From Dentipellis sp. KUC8613 (lineage: Eukaryota; Basidiomycota; Agaricomycetes; Russulales; Hericiaceae), in contig NSJX01000028.1 of the NCBI GenBank assembly GCA_002286715.1, positions 124,001 through 188,000 on the forward strand: a stretch of DNA of 64,000 bases. The letters are read 5' to 3'. Positions within the stretch are counted from its first letter, which is position 1; every line of letters begins with the position of its first letter. Shown here piece by piece: positions 57,794 to 64,000 of the stretch. The translations under genes were made by a program, and so were the position numbers. Below the pieces are notes generated by a model. The model did no database searches, was not told the origin of the DNA, and worked only from the letters and a program-made list of their open reading frames with translations.

Positions 57794-60009
57794 TCAACAT
57801 CTAATAAAGTTCCCGACGATCATGCTCGGGATGCCCCACGTATCGCGGCGGATCGTGAACGAGAAGCAGCAGTTGATGAAGCCCTCCTCGTTCGGCGTGC
57901 CCGGGAGCGGCGCCGCGCGCCGCGCGGGCGTGACGCTGCCGGACGCGGGCGCGACGAGCGGCTTGAAGCGCAGCACGCACGACGTGAGCACGGCCTTCTG
58001 CGTCGAGTCGAACGCGACGTTGCCGTATTTCTGTGTGGGCGCGGGAGTCAGAGTCGGAGTCAGATGCCGCCCTTAGCTGAACCAGAGACGGGGCGCGGCG
58101 TACCTCCCAGTAGTTCACCGCGCTCTCCTCGGCCATGAGCTCGTATATACACAGCCGGCCCTGCACACACCGTCACCGTCAGCCCCCCAACGTATACAGA
58201 GAAGAAGATGGAGGCAGACGCACATCGCGCAACATATACCCATCCACGCCCACGAGCTCGGCAAACTCGCGATTGCCCTTGTATATCTCGCCCGTGCGGC
58301 GCCACAGGCACGCGGGGATGCCCATCGCGGAGAACACGCGGTCGTAGTCCAGCAGGAGCCGCTCGAACGCCTCCTCGATGAACACGAGGTCGATGTCGCG
58401 CAGCGACTGCGCGACGGCCTGCACCACCATGGATATCAGCACGCCAGCCGCACGCATCACCGACAGACGACAGCACGCACGCGGAATTTCGGGCGCAGCA
58501 CCGATAACGGCTGTAAGATCTGCTGCTTCGAGTCCTGCGACACGCTGCAGCATCACCGTCATCAGCACACCACACGAACGCCGAGCCCCGAAAGCCGCAA
58601 CAGACCGAGCACGCACTTGCGATCCATCCAGCGCGACAGCCGCGCGTAGCCCTTGACATAATTGTACGGCTTGAGCAGGCCGGCCTCGTACTTGGACCGG
58701 ATGACGCGCTTGAGCCGCTCGTCGCGCGTGCCCGGCTCCTGGTCGGCCGCCGTGAGCAGGAACTTCTCCGTCTTGCTCATCGCGCCCCCGCTCAGCGCGT
58801 CGGCGAGGCCCGCGTCCTGCGCGGAGAGCGTCGGCGAGGACTGCGGGTGTTGCTGCTGCTGTTGGGCGGGCGGGGCGTCGAGCGTGCTGATCGCGGGCTC
58901 GAGGCTCGGCGTGGCGGTGGCGGTGGCGGGGGCGCTGGCGCTCGTGGAGGAGGCGGCGGCGGCGGCGGGGTATTGCGGCGGGAGGGGCTGCGGGGGCGGC
59001 GCGCCGGGCGGGTTGAAGAACGCCTGCTCGTCGAGGGTATCGAGGAAGTCGCTGACCCACGAGAGTTCCGGGTGCGTGAGCGGCGGCATCCGCAGGACGG
59101 GCATGTAGTGCGCCAGGGTGGGCGATGGGGGCGGGCAAGAGCGAGGGCGGCGGCAGATCGGCAGGCGGGCGAGCAGATGCGTGAGAGGCGAGGCGTGCGG
59201 CGCGGACGTGAGACGGGCGGACGGGGGCAGGGGGCGGGGAAAGCGACGCACGAGAGGACAGAGAACTCCTTTCCGAAGCTCTCGAGTTGGTACATATTGT
59301 ACGCGCCCTGGGGCACCGTCATGCTCGGCCAGGCGTTGACCGGGAGGGCGGGCACGGGCTGCGACGGGTACACGTTGGGAGCTGTGCGGGAACGGCGTGG
59401 ATCAGCACACGATGATCAGCGAAGGCCAGCTCGGGGGCGGTCGGATGGGATGTCGAGATTGCCCGCCTGGTGGGGAGACCAGGAGGCAGGAGGCGGGTAC
59501 GTCCGAGTGTATGTATATGTATGGCAGGCGCGGACGTCATCGTGGAAGCGCTTGCACTCTTTCTGCACTTGCGCGGTAGCCCCGCTGCCGCGGACGGGCG
59601 TAGAATGCGGGGCAGAGAGAAATGTACGCACGGGGGAGGGCCATGTGTGGCGGCGGTTGTGGGTTGCTCGCTGTCGGTGTCGTCTGCTTCTCGCCCTTGC
59701 TCGGGCGTCGCTCGTCGTGGCACAGGTGGCCAATTTCCCGCTTAATACTGAGTCGAATGAATTTTGGTGAACGAAACAATGCAAACGACGGCGAGTCGAC
59801 GCTCACCAGCGCTGGCACGGCCGGCCCTCGTCGCAGGTCATATGGCTCCGCCTGCAGTAGAGGCAGGCATGGTTGACCTTGCGGCGCTTTGTTTTCTTCT
59901 TCTTGCCTTGGCCATGCTCGTCGTCGCTGCCGTCGGGAGGCGAGTCGTGGTGGGAGGCCCCGGGCTCGAGTGCGGGTTGGGTCGGGTCCGCAGGGTAGGT
60001 CGACATCAT
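57794..60009 (-). CDS. Zn2Cys6 transcription factor with PAS-like domain (AcuK/Ert1/Rds2-type)
   Basis: Probable regulator of gluconeogenesis and non-fermentable carbon use. N terminus MMSTYPADPTQPALEPGASH, a basic stretch KKKKTKRRKVN, then the binuclear zinc cluster ACLYCRRSHMTCDEGRPCQR-C-IKREIGHLCHDE. All six Cys are present, spaced 2-6-5-2-8; the fifth Cys codon is split by an intron. The middle is Pro/Gln/Ala-rich and disordered (PPPQPLPPQYP, QQQQQHPQSSPT), followed by SKYEAGLLKPYNYVKGYARL. The PAS-like part reads LLDYDRVFSAMGIPACLWRR, TGEIYKGNREFAELVGVDGY and MLRDVGRLCIYELMAEESAV, then KYGNVAFDSTQKAVLTSCVL. It ends CCFSFTIRRDTWGIPSMIVG-NFIRC. About eight introns. Start could be the second Met. 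Which of the paralogous family members it is cannot be settled. Confidence 0.8.
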
Positions 60010-60904
60010 TGCGATTGTGATTTGCGATGCGACTGCGCTTCCAAAGCAGATTCACGAGCCCTAACCAGAGGCTGCAGCCAAGCCAAGCCTATACAGCTTT
60101 ACGATGACTCGTCCTCGGACCGGCGAAATTTGCCTCGCGTCCGCCCGGGCTCGGACAGACTGCGAATGAGTGGGTGTAAGTATGGGGAGCGGGGGGGAGA
60201 GGATGACTGGCTCGCCGTGACGACGACGCTCCTTAAGTCCCGCCGCAGCGACAGTGGCCGGCGCAGTTATCAATGTTTTCACCTCCGCCGAATATCGACC
60301 AGCGACTGTCCCCCGAGCCCGGCTTCCGACGGCCTCCCTGCGAACTCGGCACCCTCCTCCCCGCCGCACCGGCCCCCTTTTCGTCCCACCGGCACCCGCA
60401 GCTGCCTTTTGCAGCCCGGTTCCCCGCACAATGCGGCCGGCACGGCGAACATCGATGTCCCCGGACGCCGCTCAAGAAGCCGGGCTCGGTGAGAACCCGC
60501 GACGCGCTGCGGGCGGCATGGCCCTGTGCAGGCGGCACGTCGCGCCTCGCAGCGCACATATCCGAATATACCCTGCGCGCATCCTGTCGTCCACGTACAT
60601 GCACCCTGCCTGCTGGGGCCGCGTGAGTGCGCGGGTACAATGGTGGGTGCGGACCGGGCACCGAGCTCGGAACAAGTCTCTTGATTCAGTGCGATAGAAT
60701 GTGCGGGCGTGCAGGGACGGGCGCGCATCGGGACGGGCGTGGGCTCGGTCGGGCGTGTATGGCATTATTGCTGCTGAACGAGGACGCTCTCGCAGCCCGC
60801 ACGTCACCGTCGAACAAATAAAATGGTATCATCACAAGAAAAAGAACCCCCCGCCGTCCTCGTTGTCGTACAAGTGCGTCATCAAATATACAGCTACCGA
60901 AATC
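60010..60904. other. Intergenic, no gene seen
   Basis: Promoter region of the Zn2Cys6 gene; GC-rich, many overlapping frames without family signal. Confidence 0.35.

Positions 60905-64000
<3,096 letters not shown>

Noticed and set aside
58847..59770. Plus-strand frame of 307 residues
   Set aside because: Antisense shadow of the GC-rich Zn2Cys6 gene; Gly/Arg-rich low complexity.

Overview
The window is nuclear DNA of a filamentous basidiomycete, most likely an Agaricomycete of the polypore type. Nearly every gene has several short introns of about 50-70 bases with GT-AG ends. The set includes a cellulose-binding GH7 cellobiohydrolase, GH31 and GH1 glycosidases, a homologue of the mating-regulated protein Clp1, and several F-box proteins with LRR-like bodies. 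I infer a wood-decay lifestyle from the GH7-CBM1 enzyme; species and order cannot be fixed from sequence alone.

Layout. 1-2.4 kb: a small secreted protein on the minus strand and a NOSIP-type U-box ubiquitin ligase. 2.8-9.9 kb: two tandem GH31 genes, the second broken by a 569-base transposon-like insertion inside a 31-base exon. 10.4-13.7 kb: two unassigned proteins, one with a decayed P-loop and a C-terminal membrane anchor. 14.1-15.7 kb: an F-box protein. 15.9-23.3 kb: a PIF1-type helicase, a 2-oxoglutarate/Fe(II) oxygenase and a UV damage endonuclease. 23.5-27.2 kb: the transcription elongation factor Spt5. 27.5-33.9 kb: three F-box genes, two of them a tandem duplicate. 34.3-36.1 kb: the GH7 cellobiohydrolase. 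37.2-38.3 kb: two very small membrane protein genes, one of them Mic10 of the mitochondrial MICOS complex. 38.3-40.5 kb: no confident gene. 40.5-44.2 kb: phosphoinositide phospholipase C. 44.9-49.6 kb: a coiled-coil/proline-rich protein, another F-box-like protein and the Clp1 homologue. 50.4-52.2 kb: a DUF2461 protein. 53.1-60.0 kb: acetyl-CoA synthetase, a 391-base MITE with TA target duplication, and a Zn2Cys6/PAS regulator of the gluconeogenesis type. 60.9 kb to the end: the 3' part of a GH1 beta-glucosidase whose start lies outside the window.

How the genes relate. This is mostly ordinary euchromatin with unrelated neighbours. Two functional groupings stand out. Carbohydrate enzymes (GH31 pair, GH7, GH1) could act on plant polymer and its oligosaccharides. 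Acetyl-CoA synthetase lies next to a candidate AcuK/Ert1-type regulator, both tied to growth on C2 or gluconeogenic carbon. Nuclear maintenance genes (PIF1, Uve1, Spt5) form a third, probably accidental, cluster. I did not find a clearly new multi-gene system. The most informative anomalies are the two MITE-like elements, the broken GH31 copy, the micro-exon structure of Mic10 and the decayed P-loop protein.

Gene models were assembled by hand from reading frames and splice signals, so outer limits are firmer than each internal intron.
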